NCBI GenBank assembly: GCA_027307335.1
Contig: DAHUXD010000058.1
Span: 1-38,856 of the forward strand
Direction: 5' to 3'
Source: Acidobacteriota bacterium
GTDB taxonomy: Bacteria; Acidobacteriota; Thermoanaerobaculia; UBA5066; Gp7-AA6
Length of the DNA stretch: 38,856 nucleotides
Shown here: positions 1-7,661 of the stretch, in pieces
How the letters are laid out: every line of letters starts with the position of its first letter
Numbering within the stretch: position 1 is the first letter of the stretch
Notes under the pieces: model-generated
What the model was told of the DNA's origin: nothing
The model's database searches: none
Seen by the model: only the letters and a program-made list of their open reading frames with translations
Translations under genes and position numbers: made by a program

Positions 1-2
1 CG

Positions 3-1094
3 CCGGCGCCGCCGCGCCGCGTCGTGCCCTTCCGGCGGGCCGAGGGCGCGGTCACGATCGTGGGCGCCCGCGAGCACAACCTGCAGAACCTGACCGTGCG
101 CGTGCCGCTCGGGCGCCTCGTCGCGCTCGCGGGCGTCTCGGGCAGCGGAAAATCGACGCTGGTGTCGGACATCCTGCACAACGCGTACGCGCGGCGGGTC
201 AAGGGAGCGGGGCAGTACGACGTCGGCGCGCACGACCGCATCGACGGCCTCGAGGCGATCTCCGACCTGCTCCTCGTCGACCAGAGCCCGCTCGGGCGGT
301 CCGCCCGCTCGAATCCCGTGACCTACACGAAGGCGTGGGACGAGATCCGGCAGGTGTTCGCGCGGTCGGGCCGCGCCGTGTCCCGCGGCATCACCGCCCG
401 GGACTTCTCGTTCAACTCCGCCGGCGGCCGCTGCGAGGCCTGCCGCGGGACCGGATGGCAGACGATCGACATGCAGTTCCTCGCCGACGTGACGGTGCGC
501 TGCGACGTCTGCGACGGCCGGCGGTTCCAGGCGCGCGTCCTCGGCGTGCGCGTGCGCGGCCAGAACATCGACGACGTGCTCGAGATGACCGTCTCCGACG
601 CGGCGACGTTCTTCGCGGCGGAGGAGAAGATCGTCCGCCGGCTCGAGCCGCTCCTCGAGGCGGGTCTCGGCTACGTGCGGCTCGGCCAGCCCACCGCGAC
701 GCTCTCGGGCGGCGAGGCGCAGCGCCTGAAGCTCGCCGCGTTTCTCGGGATCCGTCCCGCCGCGGCGCGCGGCGCGCTCTTCCTCTTCGACGAGCCGACC
801 ACCGGCCTGCATGCCCGCGACGTCGACCGGCTCCTGGCGACGCTCCGCCGCCTGATCGCGCGCGGTCACTCGATCCTCGCCGTGGAGCACCACCTCGGCT
901 TCCTCGCGGCCTGCGACTGGATCATCGAGCTCGGGCCGGGCGGCGGCGAGGCGGGCGGACGGCTGATCGCCGAGGGCACGCCCGAGGAGATCGCGGGCCA
1001 TCCGCGCAGCGTCACCGGACCGTACCTCGCGGCGCCCCGAGCGGCGCCTCCGGACGCCGCCGCGCGTCGCGACTCCGGCGATCCGCGGCCGTAG
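3..1094 (+). CDS. uvrA: UvrA-family excinuclease ATPase, C-terminal half (5' end outside window)
   Basis: This is the second ATPase half of a UvrA-type protein, the DNA-damage sensor of nucleotide excision repair. Numbering from the first in-window GTG (position 24), Walker A is GVSGSGKS at 37-44. The zinc-module cysteines are C137/C140 and C160/C163 around a GGRCEAC motif. The ABC signature LSGGEAQR starts at 227 and Walker B ([11 protein letters not shown]) at about 253. The IDQSPxGRxxRSNPxTY-like stretch, the FSFN motif and the terminal GTPEEI...TGPYL motif are also UvrA hallmarks. The frame is open to the left edge, so the gene almost certainly begins outside the window and the GTG is not a real start. 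It could be the housekeeping UvrA (about 940 residues) or a shorter UvrA2-like paralogue. FLADV in place of the usual FLPDV is a mild divergence. The stop codon lies 22 bases before a consensus -10 box for the next gene. Confidence 0.93.
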   Translation, partial: PAPPRRVVPFRRAEGAVTIVGAREHNLQNLTVRVPLGRLVALAGVSGSGKSTLVSDILHNAYARRVKGAGQYDVGAHDRIDGLEAISDLLLVDQSPLGRSARSNPVTYTKAWDEIRQVFARSGRAVSRGITARDFSFNSAGGRCEACRGTGWQTIDMQFLADVTVRCDVCDGRRFQARVLGVRVRGQNIDDVLEMTVSDAATFFAAEEKIVRRLEPLLEAGLGYVRLGQPTATLSGGEAQRLKLAAFLGIRPAAARGALFLFDEPTTGLHARDVDRLLATLRRLIARGHSILAVEHHLGFLAACDWIIELGPGGGEAGGRLIAEGTPEEIAGHPRSVTGPYLAAPRAAPPDAAARRDSGDPRP

Positions 1095-1116
1095 AGCCGC
1101 GCCGGACCGCGGCGCC

Positions 1117-1122
1117 TATAAT
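1117..1122 (+). promoter_or_regulatory. Candidate -10 box (TATAAT) for the propeller-GGDEF gene
   Basis: A perfect TATAAT lies between the uvrA stop and the GTG at 1149, in sequence that is otherwise very GC-rich. No good TTGACA-like -35 is visible at the usual spacing. The predicted transcript would start near 1129, giving a leader of about 20 bases. Confidence 0.5.
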
Positions 1123-1148
1123 GGGCCGTCCGCACCCGAGCCAAAATC

Positions 1149-4100
1149 GTGCGCATCTCCCGCGAAATCGGATCCGGGATCCGGTCGCTGTTCGTCGCCG
1201 CGGCCTGTCTCGCCGGAGCGCCACTCACCGGCGCTCCCGGCCCGAAGCCTGCGCCGACGCCCGCGCCCGTCGTGCTGCCGTTTCTCGGCCGCTTCACGTT
1301 CCGAACCTACGCGCAGGAGGAAGGCCTCTCCGACACGTCGGTCGAGTGCCTGCTGCAGGACCGGGTCGGCTATCTCTGGGCGGGCACCGACGACGGACTC
1401 TTCCGGTTCGACGGGCGCCAGTTCAAGAAGTTCAGCCGCGAGCAGGGTCTGCCGCGCACGCGGATCTACCAGATCCACGAGACGCTCGACGGGCGCCTCT
1501 ACGCGGCCACCGGGGCGGGTCTCGCCCGGTGGACGGGAGATCACTTCGTGGTCATCGGCGCCCCGGCCGGGCTCGGACCCTTCGCCATCAGCCACGAGGG
1601 TGTCGACTCGGATGCCGCGGGGACGGTGTACGTCGGCACCGACCGGGGGCTCTACTCCGGCAAGAACGACCGCTACGAGTGGGATCGCGAGGCGAACGCG
1701 CTCGGGGAGGGAGCGGTCGGCGCCGTGCACGTGGACGGCTCCGGGGCACTGTACTTCGCGCGCGGCGGGCTCCTCTTCCGCAAGGAATCCGGCCGCGTCG
1801 TCGAGTTCGGCCGGCCGCGCGCTCTGCCCCCCGGCGAGACGATCGACGACGTCAAGACGGACCGCGAGGGCCGGCTCTGGGTGAGGACGGTCCAGCACCT
1901 CTATCTCCTCGCGCGCGGCGCGCAGCGCTTCGAGCGCGACGACGCGGGCCTGCCCGAGTCGAGCGAGGTCGGCCGGCTCGAGTTCGACGACGCGGGACGG
2001 CTCCTCGTGCCGACGGTCCAGGGGCTCGCGTTCCGCGACCGCGGGACCTGGAGACTCATGGGGCGGCGCGAGGGCCTCGCGTCCGACGCCGCGCTCTCCG
2101 CGATCGTGGACCGCGAGGGCTCGCTGTGGATCGGCCTCCTCGGCGGCGGCGTCGACCGGCGGCTCGGCCGCGGCGAGTTCACCAACTGGACGCGCTCGGA
2201 CGGCCTGTCGCAGGAGGTCGTCTGGGCGATCGCGCGGCAGAAGACGACCCCGGGCCCGGGCCCGATCTGGGTCGGCACCGAGCAGGGCCTCGATCGCATC
2301 GACCCGAAGAGCGGCCAGGTCCGGACGTACGGCGTCGCCGACGGGCTCGGCGGCAACACGGTCAACGCGCTCGCCGGAGGCGAGGACGGCAGCGTCTGGG
2401 TCGGCACGTGGCCGGGCGGCGTGACCCGCTTCCTCCCGGACGGCAAGCCGCGCCGGTACGGTCCGGCGGAGATTTCGCCGGAGCAGTTCCGGGTCGCGGC
2501 GATCCACGTGCGCGGCGACGGCGAGGTGTGGGTGGGTGCCGTCGAGGGCGTGTTCCGTCTGCCCGCGGGATCCGCCGGCACCACGCTCGAGCGCGTCGCG
2601 ATCGGACGCGAGATGCCCGACGGCGTGCGCGCGTTCGCCGAGGACCCGTCGGGGACGCTCTGGGCGGCGAGCCGGCAGGGGCTGCTGCGGCTGACGGGCC
2701 CCTCGCCGCGCCGCTTCACGACGCGCGACGGGCTGCGCGAGGACTTTCTCTCGTCGCTCGCCTTCGCGGCGGACGGCAGCGCCATCGTCGCCTACCGCGA
2801 GTCGATCGGCGCGGCACGCGTGATCGTCCAGGGCGACCGCCTGACCGTCAAGCCGATCGATGCGTCGACGGGTCTCGTCTCGAACAAGGTCGTCCTCCTC
2901 GGGCGGGATGCGGGCGGCTCGCTCTGGATCGGCACCGGCACCGGCGTCGACGTCTTCGGTCCGGACGGCAAGCCCACGGCGCGCTACGGGCGGCCCGACG
3001 GCATGGTCAGCGACGACCTCGACCAGAACGCCTTCCTCGCGGAGGCGGACGGCAGCGTCTGGCTCGGCTCGAGCCGGGGCCTGATCCGCTGGGAGCCCGG
3101 CATGACGCCCGTGCCGAAGCCGGCGCCCCCGATCGTGATCACGTCGGCGGAGGCCGGCGGCCACCCGATCGATCCGAGCCGTCCGGTCGTCCTCGGCTCG
3201 AGCGAGCGCAACTTCAGCGTCTCGTGGGCCGGCCTCACGTTCATCGAGCCGCGCCTCGTGCGCTATCGGCACCGCATGGTCGGCCTCGTCGACCAGGACA
3301 CCGAGACGGATCTGACGGAGGCTCGTTTTCCCGCGCTGCCGACGGGCACGTACCGCTTCGAGGTCGTCTGCATCGCGGCGGACGGCAAGGTGTCGCGCAT
3401 TCCGGCGACCATCGCGATCCGCGTCAACGCGGCTTGGTGGCAGCAGGCGTGGGCGAAGATCGTGTGGGCGCTCGTGGCGGCGGGGGCGCTCGTCGCGGTC
3501 GTCCGCTGGCGGACCCGGCACCTCGAGGCGGAGCGCCGCCGGCTGGAGGAGGCGGTCGCCGCGCGGAGCGCCGAGCTCGCCGCGGCCAACCGCGAGCTCC
3601 GCGAGGCCTCGTTCACCGACGCGCTGACCGGCGCGAGGAACCGGCGGTTCTTCACCACGGTCATCGAGGACGACGTGAATCGCACGCTGCGGGTGCACGC
3701 GACGCCGCTCCAGAACCGGCCCCGCAACTGCGACCTGATCTTCTACATCGTGGACATCGACCACTTCAAGGAGATCAACGACGAGTACGGGCACGACCGC
3801 GGCGACGGCGTGCTCGCCGAGGTCGCCCGCCGGCTGACGCAGGTCGTGCGCGACTCGGATCGCCTCATCCGCTGGGGCGGCGAGGAGTTCCTGCTGATCT
3901 CCCGCGACGCCGACCGGACGCGCGGCGAGGTGCTGGCGGGCCGCGTCATGCAGTCGGTCGGCTCGGAGCCGTTCGACCTCGGCGGCGGGCAGAAGGTCCG
4001 CCGCACCTGCTCCGTCGGCTGGGCGCCGTTCCCCTGGTACCCCGACTCGACGCGCACGTTCGCGTTCACCGAAGTGCTGAAGCTCGCAGACCGGGCGATG

Positions 4101-4274
4101 TACCTCGCGAAGCAGTCGGGCCGGAACCGGTCGGTGGGCGTGATCCCGGCCGCGACCTACGCCGAGATCGGGAGCCGCAATGGCGAGTGGTGGGAGAAGC
4201 CCCTGTCCGAGGCGGAAGGGCAGTCGGTCATCCTCGTCAGGAGCGGCGGTCCGGTCGTGGTGAAGACGTCTTAA
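1149..4274 (+). CDS. Membrane sensor: two seven-bladed propellers, Y_Y_Y domain, GGDEF diguanylate cyclase
   Basis: The protein has 1041 residues and a GTG start followed by a signal-peptide-like segment (residues about 10-28). The periplasmic part carries about 14 two-component-regulator-propeller repeats of the form G(S/R)LWxGTxxGLxR, roughly residues 60-650. This is enough for two complete seven-bladed propellers. A Y_Y_Y-type beta domain follows (about 680-765), then one transmembrane helix (about 770-787), a short coiled coil and a GGDEF domain from about 820. The active site is GGEEF at 910-914. An RxxD inhibitory site (RDSD) sits exactly five residues before it, so the enzyme should be active and inhibited by its c-di-GMP product. 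The ectodomain matches that of the hybrid two-component sensors that bind glycans, but the output here is c-di-GMP. The ligand cannot be read from sequence. A weak hairpin follows the TAA stop. Confidence 0.93.
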   Translation: MRISREIGSGIRSLFVAAACLAGAPLTGAPGPKPAPTPAPVVLPFLGRFTFRTYAQEEGLSDTSVECLLQDRVGYLWAGTDDGLFRFDGRQFKKFSREQGLPRTRIYQIHETLDGRLYAATGAGLARWTGDHFVVIGAPAGLGPFAISHEGVDSDAAGTVYVGTDRGLYSGKNDRYEWDREANALGEGAVGAVHVDGSGALYFARGGLLFRKESGRVVEFGRPRALPPGETIDDVKTDREGRLWVRTVQHLYLLARGAQRFERDDAGLPESSEVGRLEFDDAGRLLVPTVQGLAFRDRGTWRLMGRREGLASDAALSAIVDREGSLWIGLLGGGVDRRLGRGEFTNWTRSDGLSQEVVWAIARQKTTPGPGPIWVGTEQGLDRIDPKSGQVRTYGVADGLGGNTVNALAGGEDGSVWVGTWPGGVTRFLPDGKPRRYGPAEISPEQFRVAAIHVRGDGEVWVGAVEGVFRLPAGSAGTTLERVAIGREMPDGVRAFAEDPSGTLWAASRQGLLRLTGPSPRRFTTRDGLREDFLSSLAFAADGSAIVAYRESIGAARVIVQGDRLTVKPIDASTGLVSNKVVLLGRDAGGSLWIGTGTGVDVFGPDGKPTARYGRPDGMVSDDLDQNAFLAEADGSVWLGSSRGLIRWEPGMTPVPKPAPPIVITSAEAGGHPIDPSRPVVLGSSERNFSVSWAGLTFIEPRLVRYRHRMVGLVDQDTETDLTEARFPALPTGTYRFEVVCIAADGKVSRIPATIAIRVNAAWWQQAWAKIVWALVAAGALVAVVRWRTRHLEAERRRLEEAVAARSAELAAANRELREASFTDALTGARNRRFFTTVIEDDVNRTLRVHATPLQNRPRNCDLIFYIVDIDHFKEINDEYGHDRGDGVLAEVARRLTQVVRDSDRLIRWGGEEFLLISRDADRTRGEVLAGRVMQSVGSEPFDLGGGQKVRRTCSVGWAPFPWYPDSTRTFAFTEVLKLADRAMYLAKQSGRNRSVGVIPAATYAEIGSRNGEWWEKPLSEAEGQSVILVRSGGPVVVKTS

Positions 4275-4275
4275 G

Positions 4276-4292
4276 CGGCGCTCGACGCGCCG
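4276..4292 (+). terminator. Possible hairpin after the GGDEF gene
   Basis: CGGCGC-TCGAC-GCGCCG forms a six-base-pair stem two bases after the stop codon. There is no T-tract, so it is a weak terminator candidate. Confidence 0.3.
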
Positions 4293-4370
4293 ACATGAGA
4301 GGGAACGTCGCTATCCGGCCCTCTCCCGGTCGCGAGTCATGGGGGCGTAACCTCCGCAGGCTTGCCGCGT

Positions 4371-4388
4371 CTCCCGTTTTCGGGAGGA
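4371..4388 (+). promoter_or_regulatory. Hairpin masking the Shine-Dalgarno of the DUF4097-like gene
   Basis: CTCCCG-TTTT-CGGGAG is a perfect six-base-pair stem with a four-base loop at 4371-4386. Its right arm contains most of the Shine-Dalgarno GGGAGG (4382-4387), five bases before the ATG at 4393. Folding would occlude ribosome binding, so translation may depend on temperature or a binding factor. The hairpin is seen in the sequence; a regulatory role is inference. Confidence 0.4.
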
Positions 4389-4392
4389 CCTC

Positions 4393-5307
4393 ATGGCGAA
4401 TTCAGGGACGTTCTCGGCGGCCGCCGCGGCGGCGATCCTGCTCCTGCCCGCGGCCGCTTCGGCGGGGCACCGGCACCACGACGGGGTCTCGATTTCCGAG
4501 GGCCGCGACCCTCGGCAGTGCAGCGACATCACGATGGAGTTTTCCGGCGAGCCGGCGGCGCGGGCCGAGGAACGGAGGACGATCCCGGCCGTCGCGGGGC
4601 AGCCGCTCCGCATCGACTCCTCCGCCCAGTCCGGCGTCCGGGTCCGTGGCGCCGACCGCGCCGACTTCGAGGTGCTTCTCTGCAAGGGCGCTCCCGACGT
4701 GGGGACCCTTCCCCAGGTCACCGCGGCGAGCGCCGACGGCCGCCTCTCGGTCCGCGGCCCCGCGTCGGAGGATTGGTACGGGTACCTCCTGATCACGGCG
4801 CCGCGCGGCGCGGCGATCGAGGTCGATTCCATCAACGGTCCGGTGAGCCTCTCCGGCCTCGCGGGACGGGTCTCGGTGCGTTCCCAGAACGGACCGATCT
4901 CGGTGTCCGACTGTCCGGGCGAGATCGACGCGGAGGCGCAGAACGGCCCGATCTCGGTCCATGGCGCCGGAGGGAAGCTTCGGGTCGAGACCCGCAACGG
5001 TCCGATCGCGGTCGCGCTGTCCGGGTCGAGCTGGAGCGGCGCGGGTCTCGACGCGCGCGCGGTCAACGGTCCCGTGAGCCTCGCGGTCCCGAGCGACTAC
5101 CGGACGGGAACGGTCGTGCAATCCCTCGGCCACTCTCCGTTCCAGTGCCGCGGGGACGGCTGCGCGGCCGTGCGCCGCACGTGGGACGACGACGGCAAGA
5201 AGATCGAGCTCGGCGACGGCCCCGTCCTCGTGCGTCTCGCCACCGAGAACGGGCCGGTCTCGGTCCGGACGGGCGCCTCGAGCGCCGACGACGAAGACGA
5301 CGACTGA
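4393..5307 (+). CDS. Secreted DUF4097-like beta-solenoid protein with NGP repeats
   Basis: The protein has 304 residues with an N-terminal signal peptide (Ala/Leu-rich core about 8-24) and a His-rich mature N terminus. Six NGP(I/V)(S/A) motifs occur at 148, 166, 184, 202, 225 and 286. The first four are spaced exactly 18 residues apart, which implies a regular beta-helix or solenoid, as in the DUF4097 adhesin-like family. The protein ends in an acidic Asp/Glu tail. Four cysteines (43, 97, 174 and the 252/257 pair region) could form disulfides after export. The start is chosen by a strong GGGAGG six bases upstream. The function is unknown. It is a single gene whose 3' end faces the thioredoxin gene across a large palindrome. 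Confidence 0.8.
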   Translation: MANSGTFSAAAAAAILLLPAAASAGHRHHDGVSISEGRDPRQCSDITMEFSGEPAARAEERRTIPAVAGQPLRIDSSAQSGVRVRGADRADFEVLLCKGAPDVGTLPQVTAASADGRLSVRGPASEDWYGYLLITAPRGAAIEVDSINGPVSLSGLAGRVSVRSQNGPISVSDCPGEIDAEAQNGPISVHGAGGKLRVETRNGPIAVALSGSSWSGAGLDARAVNGPVSLAVPSDYRTGTVVQSLGHSPFQCRGDGCAAVRRTWDDDGKKIELGDGPVLVRLATENGPVSVRTGASSADDEDDD

Positions 5308-5311
5308 GAAA

Positions 5312-5391
5312 ATTAGGGTCAGGTCTCTGAATGTGTGACTTTGAAGCGCGGAGCCAGTCCAAAGTCACATTTCGAGAGACCTGACCCTAAT
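5312..5391. repeat. Large REP-like palindrome between convergent genes
   Basis: Two 31-base arms (5312-5342 and 5361-5391) are inverted repeats matching at about 27 of 31 positions, with an 18-base loop. The outer 17 bases, starting ATTAGGGTCAGGTCTCT, are perfect. The element is much more AT-rich than its surroundings. It begins four bases after one stop codon and contains the TAG stop of the thioredoxin gene. It looks like a dispersed REP/MITE-type palindrome and may also act as a two-way terminator. Confidence 0.85.
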
Positions 5392-5935
5392 CCTGTTTGG
5401 GGTCCTCGAGGAAGCGCATGAGGCGGGCGCGGCCGGCGTAGCCCTCCTGTTTGCCGAGCAGGTGCCCATCGGGCGCCACCGCGACGATCGCGGGGAAGCC
5501 GCTGATCTCGAAGCGGCGCTGCAGCTCCTCGATGTCCGCGGGATTGCGGCCCTCCTCGCGGATCCGGTCCACGATGTGGGTCGGCACGTAGCCGCCGTTG
5601 ATCTTCGCGGCGACCGCCGAGTCGGCGAAGTCGCGTTCGAGCAGTTTGCAGGGCCCGCACCACTCGGCGGAGAACTCGTACAGGATCGGCTTGCGGGACG
5701 CCTGCGCGAGCGCGGCGGCCTTCTCACGGGGCTGCCAGGCGACGAGCCCGGGCCCCTCGCTCGTGCCGCGGTCCATCAGGGCCGTGACGATCCGGAAGAC
5801 GAGGGCCGCGGCGACGACGATCCACAGGATCGGCGACAGGCGCGACTGCGGCCGCGGCGGGGCGGCGGGCGAGACGGAGGCGCCTCCGTCTCCCGGCGCG
5901 AGAGCGTCGGGATGAGGGGTATCAGTCGTGTCCAT
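5387..5935 (-). CDS. Membrane-anchored thioredoxin-fold protein
   Basis: The protein has 182 residues: a Pro/Ala-rich N terminus, one membrane helix (about 34-54) and a thioredoxin domain with WCGPC at 92-96. The redox cysteines are C93 and C96, and the cis-proline loop is SGFP with P148. It probably faces the periplasm as a thiol reductase or oxidoreductase in the manner of TlpA/ResA or DsbD-like helpers. The ATG is set by a 14-base overlap with the preceding permease gene, whose reading frame ends inside this one. This makes it the third gene of an ABC ATPase-permease-thioredoxin operon and suggests a role in cytochrome c maturation, metal delivery or thiol export. Its TAG stop lies within the right arm of the 5312-5391 palindrome. 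A longer reading frame upstream overlaps the permease and is not credible. Confidence 0.88.
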   Translation of the reverse strand: MDTTDTPHPDALAPGDGGASVSPAAPPRPQSRLSPILWIVVAAALVFRIVTALMDRGTSEGPGLVAWQPREKAAALAQASRKPILYEFSAEWCGPCKLLERDFADSAVAAKINGGYVPTHIVDRIREEGRNPADIEELQRRFEISGFPAIVAVAPDGHLLGKQEGYAGRARLMRFLEDPKQD

Positions 5936-6644
5936 AGGCGAACTCCCGGCGGCTGAAGACGACGAGCGCCGCGGCCAGCGCGGCGACGAGCGCGAGCGCC
6001 CACCGGCCCGTCGCCTCGCCGAAAGCGTCGTGGCCGCGCAGCACGGCGCCCCAGTCGAGCGAGGGCAGAAGATTGCGGCGGAGGATCGGTCCCGCCTCAT
6101 GGAGCCACGGCGCGTGCAGGACCTGTCCCGCGACCTCGGGCAAGGCGGTCAGCGGCGCGAGCAGGATGAAGGCGAGCACGTCCCCGTACCCGGGGAGGAA
6201 GGTCGAGAAGAAGAGGATCATCGCCGCGGACGCCGTGGCGCCGAGGAAGGCCGCGAGCGCCTGCGTGCCGAGGCCGGCGAAGGCGATCGGGGCCGGAGGG
6301 CGACCGATCGCCGGCAGCAGCGCCCGCGAGAACAGGACGGCGAGCGCGCACGCCGCGGCGAGGAACGCGGCGAAGCCGGCGAGGATGCCGACGTAGCGTC
6401 CGAGAAGGTAGTCGGCGCGCGACAGCGGACGGCACAGGATCATCTGAAGCGCTCCGCTCGAGGCGTCGCGCGACACGCAGCCCGCGGCGAGGATCAGGAG
6501 CGGCAGCGTCGCGGTCTCGAGACCCGATCGGCCGCCCGAGCTTGCCAGCTGCGGCGCAGTGAAGAGGACGAGGGCGGCCAGCGCCACGACGACGCCGGCG
6601 CTCGAGAACCGCTGCCGCAGGAACCGCCGGACCATTTCGTTCAC
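5922..6644 (-). CDS. ABC-2 type transporter permease
   Basis: The protein has 240 residues and about six hydrophobic helices separated by short loops, consistent with an ABC-2 membrane subunit. The loop carrying the SGALQMILCRPLSRADY motif is typical of these permeases, near the end of the second helix. The GTG start overlaps the ATPase stop as GTGA; an ATG three codons further in is an alternative. The C terminus overlaps the thioredoxin start by 14 bases, so the three genes are probably translationally coupled. The substrate cannot be inferred directly. The thioredoxin partner points to a redox-linked cargo, as in NosFY-like or cytochrome maturation exporters. Confidence 0.85.
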   Translation of the reverse strand: MNEMVRRFLRQRFSSAGVVVALAALVLFTAPQLASSGGRSGLETATLPLLILAAGCVSRDASSGALQMILCRPLSRADYLLGRYVGILAGFAAFLAAACALAVLFSRALLPAIGRPPAPIAFAGLGTQALAAFLGATASAAMILFFSTFLPGYGDVLAFILLAPLTALPEVAGQVLHAPWLHEAGPILRRNLLPSLDWGAVLRGHDAFGEATGRWALALVAALAAALVVFSRREFAYGHD

Positions 6645-7558
6645 GACGGCGCTCCCGAAGTCGCGCGGAAGAGCTCCTCGAGCTCGGCGGAGGAGCGGAC
6701 CTCCAGCACGGGCAGGTCGGCGAGGGCCAGAGCCTTGACGGCGCGCGCGACGTCCGCCTCGCCGCTCCCGGCCAGGCGCACCGACGAGTCCGGACCCGCC
6801 TCGGCGGCGATGCCGGACGCGGCGAGCGCGGCGAGCGCCTCGCCCGCGCGGCCCTCCGGCACGCGGATCGAGGCGCGGCGGCGCGAGGCGGCCTCGCCCC
6901 GGAGCGTCTCGGAGCGCGACAGGCGGCCGTGATCGATGAAGACGACGCGGTCGCACACGCGCTCGACCTCGGGGAGCTGGTGCGAGTTGAGCACGATCGT
7001 CGCGCCCCGCCGCTTCGCCGCGAGGATCTGCTCCCGGACGATCGCGACGCCGAGCGGGTCGGTTCCCGAGGCCGGCTCGTCCAGGAACAGGAACTCGGGG
7101 CTCCCGAGCGTGGCCTGCGCGACGCCGATCCTCTGCAGCATGCCGCGCGAGTACGTGCGCAGCTTCTTGGCGAGCGCGGGGCGCTCGAGACCGACGCGGT
7201 CGGCGGCGGCGGTCACCTCGGCGTCGGTGCGCCGGGGATCTCCGCCCGAGAGCCGCCAGTGGAACGCGAGGAAGCTCGCGCCGGTCAGCTCGCGGTCGAA
7301 GCCGAGGCGCTCCGGCATGTAGCCGGTCCGGGCGCGCACCCACAGGTCGTCGACGGCCCGGCCGGCGACGGAGAGGCGCCCCGCGTCGGGCCGGAGGAAG
7401 CCGAGCAGGCACGAGAGCAGGGTGGTCTTTCCCGCCCCGTTCGGACCGATGAGGCCGAGCGTCTCGCCGCGGGCGACCTCGAGAGAGACCCCGTCGAGCG
7501 CGCGCGTGCGGCGGCCGAGGCGGCCGTACGTCTTGGAGACGCTCTGGACGGAGATCAC
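6641..7558 (-). CDS. ABC transporter ATP-binding protein
   Basis: The protein has 305 residues with all nucleotide-binding motifs: Walker A GPNGAGKT at 38-45, signature YSRGMLQR at 136-143, Walker B FLFLDEP at 156-162 and a switch His in NSHQLPEVE. The D-loop reads SGTDP rather than the usual SGLDP. A C-terminal extension of about 80 residues resembles the regulatory tails of ABC-2 drug and lipid exporter ATPases. It is the first gene of the three-gene minus-strand operon. The GTG start has no Shine-Dalgarno but sits eight bases after TATCAT, so a leaderless mRNA is likely. It is divergent from a second ABC operon across about 100 bases. Confidence 0.93.
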   Translation of the reverse strand: MISVQSVSKTYGRLGRRTRALDGVSLEVARGETLGLIGPNGAGKTTLLSCLLGFLRPDAGRLSVAGRAVDDLWVRARTGYMPERLGFDRELTGASFLAFHWRLSGGDPRRTDAEVTAAADRVGLERPALAKKLRTYSRGMLQRIGVAQATLGSPEFLFLDEPASGTDPLGVAIVREQILAAKRRGATIVLNSHQLPEVERVCDRVVFIDHGRLSRSETLRGEAASRRRASIRVPEGRAGEALAALAASGIAAEAGPDSSVRLAGSGEADVARAVKALALADLPVLEVRSSAELEELFRATSGAPS

Positions 7559-7566
7559 GCGTCGGA

Positions 7567-7572
7567 ATGATA
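7567..7572 (-). promoter_or_regulatory. Candidate -10 box (TATCAT), near-leaderless
   Basis: TATCAT on the minus strand ends eight bases before the GTG start at 7558. Transcription should begin at or just before the start codon. No clear -35 is visible. On the plus strand the same spacer holds only AT-rich TATGGATTAT (about 7623-7632), a weaker candidate for the divergent operon. Confidence 0.5.
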
Positions 7573-7661
7573 CGGGATCCCGCCTCCGGCGGCCCGCCTT
7601 CCCCGCCTCGACTTTCCGGGAATATGGATTATCCTTCGGCGTTTTTGAGACGGCTTCGAAA

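Noticed and set aside
24-26. GTG at 24 as the true start of the UvrA-like gene.
   Set aside because: The frame is open further upstream to the edge and the protein begins inside the second half of UvrA, so the gene is cut by the window.
335-4792. A 1485-codon plus-strand open frame and similar long frames antisense to or shifted from other genes (for example 1116-3794 minus, 26847-28616 minus, 25187-28297 plus).
   Set aside because: High GC leaves few chance stops. The products are Arg/Pro/Gly-rich with no motif, while the overlapping frames encode complete known domains.
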